In this document: piece after piece, positions 35,839-45,072 of the stretch
Layout of the letters: the number at the start of each line of letters is the position of its first letter
Numbering within the stretch: the stretch's first letter is position 1
Source: Pseudomonas sp. PDNC002
Lineage (GTDB): Bacteria > Pseudomonadota > Gammaproteobacteria > Pseudomonadales > Pseudomonadaceae
Direction: 5' to 3'
DNA length: 64,000 bases
Assembly: GCF_016919445.1 (NCBI RefSeq)
Contig: NZ_CP070356.1
Location: 3,661,502-3,725,501 of the forward strand
The notes under the pieces: generated by a model
The model's database searches: none
What the model saw: only the letters and a program-made list of their open reading frames with translations
What the model was told of the DNA's origin: nothing
Position numbers and translations under genes: made by a program

Positions 35839-38800
35839 GGGGTTTCTCCGGGTTGGGTCTGCGATGCCGCTGCCGGCTGATGACGGCGCATCAGCCAGTA
35901 GGCGGCGGGGATGACGAAGAGGGAAAGCAAGGGGGCGGTAAGCATGCCGCCGACCATGGGCACGGCGATGCGGCTCATCACCTCGCTGCCGGTGCCGCTG
36001 CTCCAGAGGATTGGCAGCAGGCCGGCGACGATCACCGCCACGGTCATGGCCTTGGGACGTACGCGCTGGACGGCGCCCTCGCGTATGGCGGCCAGCAGCT
36101 CGGCGGGATCGTTGGCATCGCCGCGTGCGGCCCAGGCGTTCTTCAGGTAGACCAGCATGATCACCCCGAACTCCGCCGCGACCCCGGCCAGGGCGATGAA
36201 GCCGACGCCGGTGGCGACCGACAGGTTGAAGCCCATCAGGTACAACAGCCAGATTCCGCCGGTGAGGGCGAAGGGCAGGGTGGCCATGATCAGCAGGGCC
36301 TCGTCGAACCGCCCGAAGGTCAGGTAGAGCAGCACGAAGATGATCGCCAGGGTCGCCGGCACTACCAGCTTGAGGCGGGCGTTGGCGCGCTCCAGGTACT
36401 CGAACTGGCCTGAGTAGCTCAGGCTCATGCCCGGTGCGAGCCGCACGTCACGCTCCACGGCTTGGCGCAGGTCCGCCACCACTGACGCCAGGTCGCGGCC
36501 GCGCACGTCGACGTAGACCCAGCCGGAGAGACGGGCGTTCTCGCTCTTGAGCATCGGCGGCCCTTCGCTGATGCGAACCCGCGCCACGCTGCCCAGGGTG
36601 ATCTGCCCGCCCTGGGCGGTGTAGATCGGTAGTTGCTGCAACGCGTCGACCGAGTCGCGCCACTCGCGCGGATAGCGCACGTTGATTGGGTAGCGGGCCA
36701 ATCCTTCCGCCGTCTCACCGACGTTCTCGCCGCCGATCGCGCTGCTGACGATGGCCTGCACGTCGGCGATGTTCATGCCGTAGCGGGCCGCTGCCTGGCG
36801 GTCGATGTCGATGTCGATGTAGCGTCCGCCGGTGAGGCGTTCGGCCAGTGCCGAGGTGACCCCGGGAACACCCTTGGCGACTCGCTCCACCGCCTGGGTG
36901 GCGCGGTCGATCTCGGCCAGGTCGGTACCGGCGACCTTCACTCCGATGGGGCTCTTGATGCCGGTGGCAAGCATGTCGATGCGATTGCGGATCGGCGGAA
37001 TCCAGATGTTGGTCAGGCCGGGCACCTTCACCACGCGATCCAGTTCCTCCACCAGCTTCTCGCTGGTCATGCCTGGCCGCCATTGCTCCTTCGGCTTGAA
37101 GCGGATGATCGACTCGAACATCTCCAGCGGTGCCGGGTCGGTGGCCGATTCGGCGCGCCCGGCCTTGCCGAATACGCTGGCGACTTCCGGCACGCTGCGG
37201 ATCAGGCGGTCGGTACGCTGCAGCAACTCCGATGCCTTCTGCGCGGACAGACCGGGCAGCGCCGAGGGCATGTACAGAAGGTCGCCTTCGTCCAGCGGCG
37301 GGAGGAATTCGCCGCCCAGCTGGGACAGTGGCCAGAGCCCGGTGAGGAAGATCACCACGGCGGCTGCCAGCGTCGTACGTGGCCGGCGCAGCACCACTTC
37401 CAGTGCCGGCCGGTAAAGGCGGATCAACCCGCGGTTGAGCGGATTGCGCTGTTCCGAGGGGAGGCGCCCGCGAATCCAGTAGCCCATCAGCACCGGCACC
37501 AGCGTCACGGAAAGCGCTGCCGCCCCGGCCATGGCGTAGGTCTTGGTAAACGCCAACGGGCCAAAGAGACGGCCTTCCTGGGCCTCCAGCGTGAACACCG
37601 GGATGAATGACAGGGTGATGATCAGCAGGCTGAAGAACAGCGCCGGCCCGACCTCCACGGCCGCTTCGGTCATCACCCGCCAGTGCTGCTCGCCCTTGAG
37701 TGGCCTGCCGGGGTGTTGCTCGTGCCAGGCCTCGATGCGCTTGTGCGCGTTCTCGATCATCACCACCGCCGCGTCCACCATCGCACCAATGGCGATGGCG
37801 ATGCCGCCCAAGGACATGATGTTGGCGTTGATTCCCTGGTGACGCATGACGATCAACGCGATCAGTACGCCCACCGGCAAGGACACGATGGCCACCAGCG
37901 ACGAGCGCAAATGCCAGAGGAAGGCGCCGCACACCAGCGCCACCACGAGGAATTCCTCGATCAGCTTGTGGCTGAGGTTGGACACCGCGCGGTCGATCAG
38001 TTGGCTGCGGTCATAGGTGGTGACGATCTCCACGCCCTCGGGCAGGCTCTTCTTCAGTTCCTCCAGCCTGTCCTTCACCCGTGCGATGGCCTCGCTGGCG
38101 TTCTTGCCGCTGCGCAGCACGATCACCCCGCCCACGGCTTCGCCTTCGCCGTCCAGCTCGCCGATGCCCCGGCGCATTTCCGGGCCGAGCTGGATGCTGG
38201 CGACATCGCCCAGGGTGACCGGGCTGCCGTTGCCGGCCAGGCGCAGGAGGATGGCGCGAAAGTCCGCCAGGGTTTTCAGGTAGCCAGAGGCGCGCACCAT
38301 GAACTCGGCTTCGCCGAGCTCCAGGACGCCGCCGCCGGTTTCCTGGTTGGCCTTGCCGATGGCCTCGATCACCTCGCGCTGGGTAATCCCCAGGCTGGCC
38401 AGCCGCACCGGGTCGAGGACGACCTGGTACTGCTTGACCATGCCGCCCACGGTGGCCACCTCGGCCACGTCGGGTACAGTCTTCAGCTCGTATTTGAGGA
38501 ACCAGTCCTGCAGGCCACGCAGCTGTGCGAGGTCATGCCGGCCGCTGCGGTCGACCAGTGCGTACTGGTAGATCCAGCCGACACCGGTAGCGTCCGGGCC
38601 GAGCGCGGTTTTTGCCGTCGCGGGTAGCCGGGACTGCACCTGGTTCAGGTACTCCAGCACCCGTGAGCGCGCCCAGTAGAGGTCGGTGCCGTCCTCGAAC
38701 AGCACATAGACGAAGCTGTCGCCGAAGGAAGAAAACCCACGCACGGTCTTCGCGCCGGGCACCGACAGCATGGTCGTGGCCAGCGGGTAGGTGACCTGGT

Positions 38801-38987
38801 TCTCGACGATCTGCGGTGCCTGCCCCGGATAGCTGGTGCGGATGATCACCTGCACATCGGAGAGGTCCGGCAGGGCGTCCACCGGCGTACTGCGCAGCGA
38901 CCACACGCCCCAGGCGACGATGAACAGGGTGGCCAGCAGCACCAGGAAGCGATTGGCCACCGACCAGCGGATCAGCTTGGCGATCAT
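35835..38987 (-). CDS. cusA: CusA: heavy-metal RND efflux pump, Cu(I)/Ag(I) type
   Basis: 1050 residues with the RND layout of two six-helix halves and two large periplasmic loops. Transmembrane helix 4 reads [20 protein letters not shown], the monovalent-metal (HME4) signature, in contrast to DFGIIVDG of the CzcA encoded at 47.8-50.9 kb. [17 protein letters not shown] and [17 protein letters not shown] match CusA. It takes Cu(I)/Ag(I) from the periplasm or cytoplasm and sends it through CusC, driven by protons. ATGA overlaps with cusB and cusF indicate coupled translation. Confidence 0.95.
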   Translation of the reverse strand: MIAKLIRWSVANRFLVLLATLFIVAWGVWSLRSTPVDALPDLSDVQVIIRTSYPGQAPQIVENQVTYPLATTMLSVPGAKTVRGFSSFGDSFVYVLFEDGTDLYWARSRVLEYLNQVQSRLPATAKTALGPDATGVGWIYQYALVDRSGRHDLAQLRGLQDWFLKYELKTVPDVAEVATVGGMVKQYQVVLDPVRLASLGITQREVIEAIGKANQETGGGVLELGEAEFMVRASGYLKTLADFRAILLRLAGNGSPVTLGDVASIQLGPEMRRGIGELDGEGEAVGGVIVLRSGKNASEAIARVKDRLEELKKSLPEGVEIVTTYDRSQLIDRAVSNLSHKLIEEFLVVALVCGAFLWHLRSSLVAIVSLPVGVLIALIVMRHQGINANIMSLGGIAIAIGAMVDAAVVMIENAHKRIEAWHEQHPGRPLKGEQHWRVMTEAAVEVGPALFFSLLIITLSFIPVFTLEAQEGRLFGPLAFTKTYAMAGAAALSVTLVPVLMGYWIRGRLPSEQRNPLNRGLIRLYRPALEVVLRRPRTTLAAAVVIFLTGLWPLSQLGGEFLPPLDEGDLLYMPSALPGLSAQKASELLQRTDRLIRSVPEVASVFGKAGRAESATDPAPLEMFESIIRFKPKEQWRPGMTSEKLVEELDRVVKVPGLTNIWIPPIRNRIDMLATGIKSPIGVKVAGTDLAEIDRATQAVERVAKGVPGVTSALAERLTGGRYIDIDIDRQAAARYGMNIADVQAIVSSAIGGENVGETAEGLARYPINVRYPREWRDSVDALQQLPIYTAQGGQITLGSVARVRISEGPPMLKSENARLSGWVYVDVRGRDLASVVADLRQAVERDVRLAPGMSLSYSGQFEYLERANARLKLVVPATLAIIFVLLYLTFGRFDEALLIMATLPFALTGGIWLLYLMGFNLSVATGVGFIALAGVAAEFGVIMLVYLKNAWAARGDANDPAELLAAIREGAVQRVRPKAMTVAVIVAGLLPILWSSGTGSEVMSRIAVPMVGGMLTAPLLSLFVIPAAYWLMRRHQPAAASQTQPGETP

Positions 38988-40459
38988 GGTTGCGCCTCCT
39001 GCTTGCTTACCTGCTCGATCACCAGCCCGGCATCGCCCTGGCTGACGCCGAAGCGGATGCGCTCGCCGACCTTCATGCCGTCGGCCAGCCCGGGGCGGGC
39101 AAGGGGAAAGGTCATGGTCATGCCAGGCATGCCCAGGGTGTTGAACGGGCCGTGGCTGATGGTCAGGCCTTGGGCGCCGATCGCCACGATCCGGCCTTCG
39201 GCCTCATGCACCGTGGGCGCTGTCGTCGTTGCTTGGGGTACCTCTTCGGTGCGGGCTTCGATGCCCTTCAGGCTGGCCTCCGAATCGATCAGGAACTGAC
39301 CGGAAGAGACGATCCGCTGGCCTTCGGCAAGGCCCGCAAGGACCGCCACCAGGCCGTCGTTCTCCTGGCCCAGGCGCACCTCCACCGGGCGGAAGCGCCC
39401 CTGATCCTCGGCGAGCATCACCAGGTTGCGCTTACCGGTGCGGATCACCGCTTCGCTGGGAATCTGCAGCACATCAGCCTGGCCGGCAAGGTCCAGGCTG
39501 ACCTCCGCCGTCATACCGGGGCGCAGCTGGCCGTCCGGGTTGGGCAGCTCGATGCGCAGGCGTAGCGTGCGGCTCTGCTGGTCATTCTCCGGCAGGATGC
39601 TGGCCAGGGTGCCGGTCACCGGGCGATCCGGGAATGCCGGCAGGCGGGCATCGACCGACTGGCCGATGTTCAGGCCTCCTGCCTGTGTTTCCGGGACCGC
39701 CGCCTCCAGCCAGACCTGCCCCAGGCCATTGATCCGCGCCAGGGGCGCGCCGGCGGACAGGGTCATGCCGGTGCGCACGTCCAGTTCGCGGATCACCCCG
39801 GCAATCGGCGACGTCAGGGTGATCACCGGGCGCGTCCGACCGCTGCGGGTGATCTGCGCCACCAGCGAGGCCGGCATGCCCGACAGCAGCAAGCGTTGCC
39901 GTGCGGCTGCCAGCAACGCCGGTTCCGAAGCACCGCGCAGCGCGAGGAACTCTTCCTGCAAGGCTGCCCACTCCGGCACCAGGACATCGGCGACCGGCGC
40001 GCCGGCCTTCACCACGTCGCCCGGCGCCAGGGCGTAGGTGCGCTCGACGAAGCCGCCAGCGCGAGCCTGCAACAGCGCCACGTCGCGATCATTGAAGGTC
40101 AGCAGGCCGGTGACCCGCAACCGGCGGTCGAGCCGGCCATGGGTGACCGTCGCCAGGCGCATGCCGAGGTTCTGCTGGATACCCGGTGCGATGCGCACCG
40201 TCGACACGCCGACTTCGCCCTCATCGGCGTACCTGGGCACCAGCGCCATGTCCATGAACGGCGACTTGCCCGGCGCGTCGAAGTGCTGCTGCGGGACCAT
40301 CGGATCGTACCAGTAGAGCGGCTTGCGCTCCGGGGTGGTCGAGGTCACCGTTTCCGCTGCGGGAGCGTGCTGCCGCAGGGCATACCAATAGCCGCCCGCG
40401 CCGCCGGCGGAGAGGGCGATGGCCAGTAGGGCGGAGGTCTTCCACGTAATGCCGCTCAT
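38984..40459 (-). CDS. cusB: CusB: periplasmic adaptor with fused C-terminal CusF domain
   Basis: 491 residues, longer than plain CusB (about 400). Order: N-terminal membrane helix; heavy-metal-binding motif [24 protein letters not shown] (about 48-72); MFP lipoyl, hairpin and barrel domains ([51 protein letters not shown]); then about 75 C-terminal residues ([18 protein letters not shown] ... [14 protein letters not shown]) that form a CusF-like copper barrel. The fusion tethers a metal chaperone to the pump. Overlaps cusC by ATGA. Confidence 0.93.
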   Translation of the reverse strand: MSGITWKTSALLAIALSAGGAGGYWYALRQHAPAAETVTSTTPERKPLYWYDPMVPQQHFDAPGKSPFMDMALVPRYADEGEVGVSTVRIAPGIQQNLGMRLATVTHGRLDRRLRVTGLLTFNDRDVALLQARAGGFVERTYALAPGDVVKAGAPVADVLVPEWAALQEEFLALRGASEPALLAAARQRLLLSGMPASLVAQITRSGRTRPVITLTSPIAGVIRELDVRTGMTLSAGAPLARINGLGQVWLEAAVPETQAGGLNIGQSVDARLPAFPDRPVTGTLASILPENDQQSRTLRLRIELPNPDGQLRPGMTAEVSLDLAGQADVLQIPSEAVIRTGKRNLVMLAEDQGRFRPVEVRLGQENDGLVAVLAGLAEGQRIVSSGQFLIDSEASLKGIEARTEEVPQATTTAPTVHEAEGRIVAIGAQGLTISHGPFNTLGMPGMTMTFPLARPGLADGMKVGERIRFGVSQGDAGLVIEQVSKQEAQP

Positions 40460-41700
40460 GCGCGTCCCTCCTCGTAGGTGAAGTAGAGACGCGCGGCGAC
40501 CAGCGCCAGGGAGCCCTGCAGGTCGATCTGCCGTAGCCTGGCTGCGACCTGTTGCTGGCGGGCGCTGACCAGCTCGTCGAGGCCCAGCTTGCCGGCGCGG
40601 TAGCCGGCCAGGGCCAGGCGGACCTTCTCCTCGGCCAGCGGCAGCAGAGTGCCAGTGCTGCGCTCGACCGCGCGCTGCAGACGCCGGTATTCGGCCAGGT
40701 CGTCCGCCAGTTGCTGCTCGTGTTCGCGGGCCAGGGCGTCGCGCTCGGCTTCCAATTGGCGAACCTGGGCGCGCCGTGCGGCGATCTTCGGGTCCTGGCG
40801 CGTCGACGTGAATAGCGGAAGGTCGAAGCTGACCTGCAACGACATCATGTCGCCGAACTCGCGGCCACGGCGCTGGTAGTCGACCTCCCAGCTCCAGTCC
40901 GGCTTCTTCTCCGCCACGGCCTCGCGCACCAGGGCTTCGGCCTCGCGGGTCATCGGCCCGTAGGCGGCGAGTTCCGGGTGCTGGTGCAGGGATTGCAGCG
41001 AGTGGGAGGCGTCGATCGGCCAGCTCGGGAAGTCACCACTGAGCGCGTCGGGTGCATCCTGGCCGATCCAGCGCTTGAGCGCCGCCCGCGCCTGGGCGGC
41101 CTGGCGCAGCAGGTCGTCCTTCTGCTCATCCAGCAGCGCGGCTTCCTGGCGCGGAGCCACCGCGTCGACCGTGCTCGCGCCGCCACCGGCCAGACGGGCA
41201 CGGACGGTGGCGTCCAGCAGGCGGTTCTCGCGGTAGAAGTCGTCGAACATGGCCAGCTTGCGTTGCAGCGTATAGGCAGCGATCCAGGCCTGGGCCAATG
41301 CGCCGCGGACTTTCAGGCGTTCGACGTCGGCTTCGGCACTGGCACGTTCGACGGCGGCCTGGGCGGTCTCGATGCGGGCTTTGCGCTTGTCGCTATTGGG
41401 CATTTCCTGCATCAGGCCAACCACCTGCATGCTCATGTTGTCGCGTTGGGTGCTCCAGCGCTCGTCACCCTCGATGGGGACGTTCTGCAGGCCCAGGTTC
41501 AGTTTCGGGTCAGGCAGTTCTCCGGCGGGGATGGCGGCACTTTTCGCCGCTGAGATCTTTTCGCTTTGGGCGAGCAGGGAAGGGGCGTTGCGTTCGGCCA
41601 GCAACAGGGCGTCGTCCAGCGACAGGGACGCACCCTGGGCGGACAGGCTGGAGAGCAGCGCAAGCAGCATCCAGCCGGGATGGAGTCGGATGTGAGTCAC
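40456..41700 (-). CDS. cusC: CusC: outer-membrane factor, TolC family
   Basis: 414 residues from the GTG at 41700 (GAGGAA 7-8 nt upstream). Signal peptide (WMLLALLSSLSAQGA), then two repeats of the TolC/OEP fold: SLDDALLLAERNAPSLLAQSEKISAAKSAAIPAGELPDPKLNLGLQN and the second half with MMSLQVSFDLPLFTSTRQDPKIAARRAQV. It forms the trimeric channel that carries metal from CusA/B across the outer membrane. A longer frame reaching further upstream lacks a ribosome binding site, so the GTG is preferred. Confidence 0.9.
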   Translation of the reverse strand: MTHIRLHPGWMLLALLSSLSAQGASLSLDDALLLAERNAPSLLAQSEKISAAKSAAIPAGELPDPKLNLGLQNVPIEGDERWSTQRDNMSMQVVGLMQEMPNSDKRKARIETAQAAVERASAEADVERLKVRGALAQAWIAAYTLQRKLAMFDDFYRENRLLDATVRARLAGGGASTVDAVAPRQEAALLDEQKDDLLRQAAQARAALKRWIGQDAPDALSGDFPSWPIDASHSLQSLHQHPELAAYGPMTREAEALVREAVAEKKPDWSWEVDYQRRGREFGDMMSLQVSFDLPLFTSTRQDPKIAARRAQVRQLEAERDALAREHEQQLADDLAEYRRLQRAVERSTGTLLPLAEEKVRLALAGYRAGKLGLDELVSARQQQVAARLRQIDLQGSLALVAARLYFTYEEGRA

Positions 41701-41789
41701 GGTGTGGATTCCTCGGGGAAACCAGCGCACAGGCGCACGCCACCCGGCAGCCAGCAAGGCCGCGAGTGGGGTTCAGGTCGAACGAGGAA

Positions 41790-42134
41790 TCAGGCGCAGG
41801 GAGGTCGCCAGAGGTCGGCGGGAGCCTGGCTGAGAACGAGGTGGTTGTAGAGAGACGGGGGCCGCGGTGTGACCAGGTGGTGCGGGACTTTCAGGACGCT
41901 GATCTGGAGCAGGCTGCCGGTCTTGCACTCTTCTCCGGACTTGCAGGATTTCTTGCCGTGCTGGGTCATCTTGCCCGAGTCCTGGCAGCAGTCCTGGTCC
42001 ATGCCCGCCATCTGGCTCATGCCCTGGCTCTGCATCGGGCAGGGGTCGGCCGGCGCCTCGAAGCCCGCCATCCCGGTGAGGGGAAGCGCAAGGCTGAGCA
42101 GCAGGACGATAAGCAGCCGCAGGCGACGAGTCAT
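41790..42134 (-). CDS. Small Cys/Met-rich exported protein, first gene of the cus operon
   Basis: 114 residues: signal peptide (LRLLIVLLLSLALPLTGMAG), then a metal-ligand-rich stretch with about six Cys, several Met and His (CPMQSQGMSQMAGMDQDCCQ; CKSGEECKTG), then a conserved-looking tail (LKVPHHLVTPRPPSLYN). The ligand set suits copper or silver buffering in the periplasm; this is inference and I know no named family. The CueR-type promoter lies immediately upstream and the predicted start falls at or next to the ATG, so the mRNA may be leaderless. Confidence 0.8.
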   Translation of the reverse strand: MTRRLRLLIVLLLSLALPLTGMAGFEAPADPCPMQSQGMSQMAGMDQDCCQDSGKMTQHGKKSCKSGEECKTGSLLQISVLKVPHHLVTPRPPSLYNHLVLSQAPADLWRPPCA

Positions 42135-42141
42135 GGCGCGC

Positions 42142-42172
42142 AGTTTAGAACCTTCCCATAGGGCAAGGTCAA
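42142..42172 (-). promoter_or_regulatory. MerR/CueR-type promoter of the cus operon
   Basis: On the minus strand: -35 TTGACC (42172-42167), a 19-bp spacer, -10 TAAACT (42147-42142). The spacer carries the dyad read on the plus strand as ACCTTCCCATAGGGCAAGGT (42150-42169). The over-long 19-bp spacer with a central dyad is diagnostic of MerR-family activation, and ACCTT...AAGGT is the copper-responsive CueR half-site. No cueR gene is in the window, so the regulator must be encoded elsewhere. Confidence 0.82.
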
Positions 42173-42277
42173 CGAGCGCATGGGCTGGATAACCGAATCG
42201 TCATCCGTGCCTCAGCTTCCCGTTAGGGGCGAACTCATAAGGTGGAGTCATTCCCCCACACCCACGAGGTGACTGCC

Positions 42278-42613
42278 ATGAAACTCCCCCGCATCTTCCT
42301 GATCACTGCCCTGCTGGGCGCTTCCTCCCTGGCGCTGGCCGATGGTGGTGGCGACATCACCTTCGCCCGCATGGAGGAGGCCCGCCAGCAAGCCATGCAG
42401 GCGCGCCAGCCGGCCCCCACGCCGACGCAGGTCGCCGAGGCGAAGCAGTACACTTACGGAATGAACCTGGACATCGCCGAAGTCGTGGCGGTGACGCCGA
42501 TGAGCGCCGATTGCGGCGTGGTCCCGGTGCAGATGCGCTACCGAGACTCCTTCGGCGAGGAGCAGGCCATCGAGTACCGCGCCGAGCGCGTGGCCTGCCG
42601 CACGACCCGCTGA
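42278..42613 (+). CDS. DUF2790 small exported protein
   Basis: 111 residues from the ATG at 42278 (GAGGT 8-9 nt upstream). Signal peptide LPRIFLITALLGASSLALA, a Gln/Ala-rich helix, then the DUF2790 core YTYGMNLDIAEVVAVTPMSADCGVVPVQMRYRDSFGEEQAIEYR. Small DUF2790 proteins are frequent in Pseudomonas copper loci; the role is unknown. It is divergent from the cus operon and convergent with copS, with 2 bp between the two stop codons. Confidence 0.85.
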   Translation: MKLPRIFLITALLGASSLALADGGGDITFARMEEARQQAMQARQPAPTPTQVAEAKQYTYGMNLDIAEVVAVTPMSADCGVVPVQMRYRDSFGEEQAIEYRAERVACRTTR

Positions 42614-42615
42614 TC

Positions 42616-44001
42616 TCACGCCGGCATGGGTGGGAATCGCAGGAGGAAGCGCGTCGGGCCTTCCTCCGTGCTTTCGGCGCTGGCCGCACCCAGGTGCAGT
42701 TCCATGATCGAGCGCACGATGGCCAGGCCCAGCCCCGTCCCGCCCTGTGCGCGCGAGCGACCCTTGTCGACGCGGTAGAAGCGCTCGAACAGGTGCTCCA
42801 GGTGTGATTGCGCGATGCCGGCGCCGGGGTTCTCCACCTGCAGCGTGACGGCGCCGCCGTGATTGTCCACGCGCACGCTGATGCGTCCTCCCTCGGGCGT
42901 ATGGCGGATGGCATTGGACAGCAGGTTGGAAATGCCGCGCTGAATCATCAGGCGATCGCCGAGCACGCAGCCTCTTCCTTCGACGTCGATGACCAGTGAT
43001 TTTTCCTCTGCGCTGAAGGCGAACAGTTCGGCGACCTTCGCCGCTTCCTTTTCCAGCTGGACGGGTTCCTGCGGCAGCAGTGCGCGCGGGTGGCTGACCT
43101 GGGCGAGGAAGAGCATGTCGCTGACGATGCGGCTGACCCGCTCCAGTTCCTCGATGCCCGATGCCAGCACGGCCTTGTATTCCTCTTTATCCCGTGGCCG
43201 CGAAAGCGTCACCTGCGCCTTGCCCAGCAGGTTGCCGATCGGCGAACGCAGCTCGTGGGCGAGGTCGTCGGAGAACTGCGTGAGCTGCTGCACACCACCA
43301 TCCAGGCGGTGCAGCATCAGGTTCAGCGCCCGCGCGGCCTTGCCCAGTTCACGGGGCAGGTCCTGCACCGGTATGCGGTGGCTGAGATCCTCGGTGGACA
43401 CCAGCGCGGCGACCTGGCCGAACTGCTTCAGGGGTTGCAGGCCGCGCTTGGCGACCAGCCGCGCGCCGAGGGCGATCAGCAGCAGCAACGGCGGCATGGC
43501 CAGCAGCGCGGAGCGCAGGAAGGCGCCGAGCAGGGCGTCGTCCTCGCGGCGATCCAGGGTCAGGAAGACGCGCAGGGTGTTGCCGTCGCGCAGGCGCACC
43601 AGGCTGCGTTCGGTGAGCAGGCGCCGGCCATCGTTGGCGGTCCAGGCGAAGCTGCGGCCGCTGCCGGAGAAATCGTCGAGGACCGCGAGGTCGGCCAGCG
43701 GGCCGCTGTTGAAGCGCGCGGGCTGGCCATGCTGCTGCTCGAGGAGCGTGGCACTGAGGTTCTCGTGGCCCATCAGCTGGTCCTGCAGGGCGTGGCCGCG
43801 CAAGGGCAGGGCGGCGAGGCCGGGATCGGCGTCGAGGGCGTGGCGCAGTTGTCCGAGCTTGTCTTGCAGGGCGCGATGGGCACGCCGGTCCAATTGATGA
43901 TCGAGGGCGAGGTAGGCCAGGCTGACCAGCAGGACGGTCAGCACCGAACCAAGCGCGCCGACCCACAGGCCGATGCGCAGCGACAGGCTGGCCGGCTTCA
44001 T
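42616..44001 (-). CDS. copS: Heavy-metal sensor histidine kinase (CopS/CusS family)
   Basis: 461 residues from the ATG at 44001. Two transmembrane helices (about 12-32 and 165-185) frame a periplasmic sensor of about 130 residues; then a HAMP region (RGLQPLKQFGQVAALVSTEDLSHRI), a dimerisation domain with the phospho-acceptor His in LAHELRSPIGNL (about 250), and an ATPase domain with NLLSNAIRHTP (N box), GAGI and GGTGLGLAIVRSIMELH (G box). It should sense periplasmic copper or zinc and phosphorylate the adjacent regulator. ATGA overlap with copR. Confidence 0.92.
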   Translation of the reverse strand: MKPASLSLRIGLWVGALGSVLTVLLVSLAYLALDHQLDRRAHRALQDKLGQLRHALDADPGLAALPLRGHALQDQLMGHENLSATLLEQQHGQPARFNSGPLADLAVLDDFSGSGRSFAWTANDGRRLLTERSLVRLRDGNTLRVFLTLDRREDDALLGAFLRSALLAMPPLLLLIALGARLVAKRGLQPLKQFGQVAALVSTEDLSHRIPVQDLPRELGKAARALNLMLHRLDGGVQQLTQFSDDLAHELRSPIGNLLGKAQVTLSRPRDKEEYKAVLASGIEELERVSRIVSDMLFLAQVSHPRALLPQEPVQLEKEAAKVAELFAFSAEEKSLVIDVEGRGCVLGDRLMIQRGISNLLSNAIRHTPEGGRISVRVDNHGGAVTLQVENPGAGIAQSHLEHLFERFYRVDKGRSRAQGGTGLGLAIVRSIMELHLGAASAESTEEGPTRFLLRFPPMPA

Positions 44002-44672
44002 GCCCGTGACTCCAGCACGTAGCCGACCCCGCGCAGGGTGTGGATCAGCTTGTCGGCGAAGGGATCGTCGATCTTCGCGCGCAGGCGGCGGATGGTGACT
44101 TCCACCACGTTGGTGTCGCAGTCGAAGTTCATGTCCCATACCAGCGAGATGATCTGCGTGCGCGAGAGCACTTCGCCGCTGCGGCTCATCAGCAGGTGGA
44201 GCAGGGCGAACTCCTTACTGGTCAGGTCGATGCGCTGGCTGTCGCGGTAGGCCCGGTGACGGCCGGGGTCCAGCTCCAGCCCGCCGATCTCCAGCACCTG
44301 CGGTTGCTCGATGCGTTCGCTGCGACGCAGCAGCGAGCGCACGCGGGCCAGCAGTTCGGGGAACTCGAAGGGCTTGAGCAGGTAGTCGTCGGCGCCCAGG
44401 TCGAAGCCTTTCACCCGTTCGGTGAGGCGGCTGCGCGCGGTGAGCATCATCACCCGCATGTCGCTTTGCTGGCGCAGGCTGGCGAGGACTTCCCAGCCGT
44501 CCATCTGCGGCAGGTTCACATCGAGGATGACCAGGTCGTAGGCGCACTGGCGGGCGAGGTGCAGGCCGTCGACGCCGTTGTCGGCGCGATCGACCACGTA
44601 GCCACTTTCGCTCAGGCCCTGGTGCAGGTAGTCGGCGGTCTTGTTGTCGTCCTCGATGAGCAGGATTTTCAT
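43998..44672 (-). CDS. copR: OmpR-family response regulator (CopR/CusR/CzcR type)
   Basis: 224 residues: receiver domain with phospho-acceptor Asp51 (LVILDVNLPQMDGW), acidic pocket Glu7-Asp8-Asp9 and Lys101-region (LLKPFEF); then a winged helix (LEIGGLELDPGRHRAYRDSQRIDLTSKEFALLHLLMSRSGEVLSRTQI ... NVVEVTIRRLRAKID). The sequence is of the IrlR/CopR/CusR group. A CusR-like dyad lies at 44961-44978, upstream of czcC, and is the likely target. Confidence 0.92.
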   Translation of the reverse strand: MKILLIEDDNKTADYLHQGLSESGYVVDRADNGVDGLHLARQCAYDLVILDVNLPQMDGWEVLASLRQQSDMRVMMLTARSRLTERVKGFDLGADDYLLKPFEFPELLARVRSLLRRSERIEQPQVLEIGGLELDPGRHRAYRDSQRIDLTSKEFALLHLLMSRSGEVLSRTQIISLVWDMNFDCDTNVVEVTIRRLRAKIDDPFADKLIHTLRGVGYVLESRA

Positions 44673-45072
44673 GAACAGTTACCCGGTAATTGCGTGAAGA
44701 GTGGTTCCAGGCGCGCAGCGAAGTTCGCCACGAGCTGAAAAGCGCGCGCAGTCTAGAAGCTGTAGTGACTTCAGGGTCAATCGTGAAAGTGTCGCGGCAG
44801 GCGACCTGGATTGACACTTAAAGGTTATGCAGGTGGTTGATCTGTAAGATTTTTATTTCAGTTAAAGCGTTTGTCGGGATGGCGTGAATTGTTTCCTGAA
44901 GTTACCTGGAATCAACTCGGTCCCTTTTAAATACATACAACGGGAATCCATGGATTGGCCAATTACATGTTTGTAATTATCCAGTCACCTTGTCGCTACT
45001 GAGGCACTTCTAGATTCGCCGGTGAAGAGGACGGCATGCCGTCGAAGTTGACTTCATCGTGCGAGGTTCACA
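44673..45072. other. Divergent regulatory spacer between copR and czcC
   Basis: 400 bp, with an AT-rich central part (about 44800-45000). Apart from the dyad at 44961-44978 I see no gene. Promoter hexamers for the two divergent operons could not be fixed by eye. Confidence 0.5.
44961..44978. promoter_or_regulatory. CopR/CusR-like box upstream of czcC
   Basis: AATTACA-TGTT-TGTAATT: 7-bp arms with a 4-nt centre, the same geometry as the CusR box (ATGACA-N4-TGTCAT). It lies 95 bp before the czcC start and about 290 bp upstream of copR, so it can serve the czc operon and possibly copRS. Confidence 0.65.

Noticed and set aside
41298..42161. A 287-codon plus-strand frame across cusC and the Cys/Met-rich gene
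   Set aside because: It is Arg-rich antisense text; the minus-strand genes have signal peptides, family motifs and a promoter.
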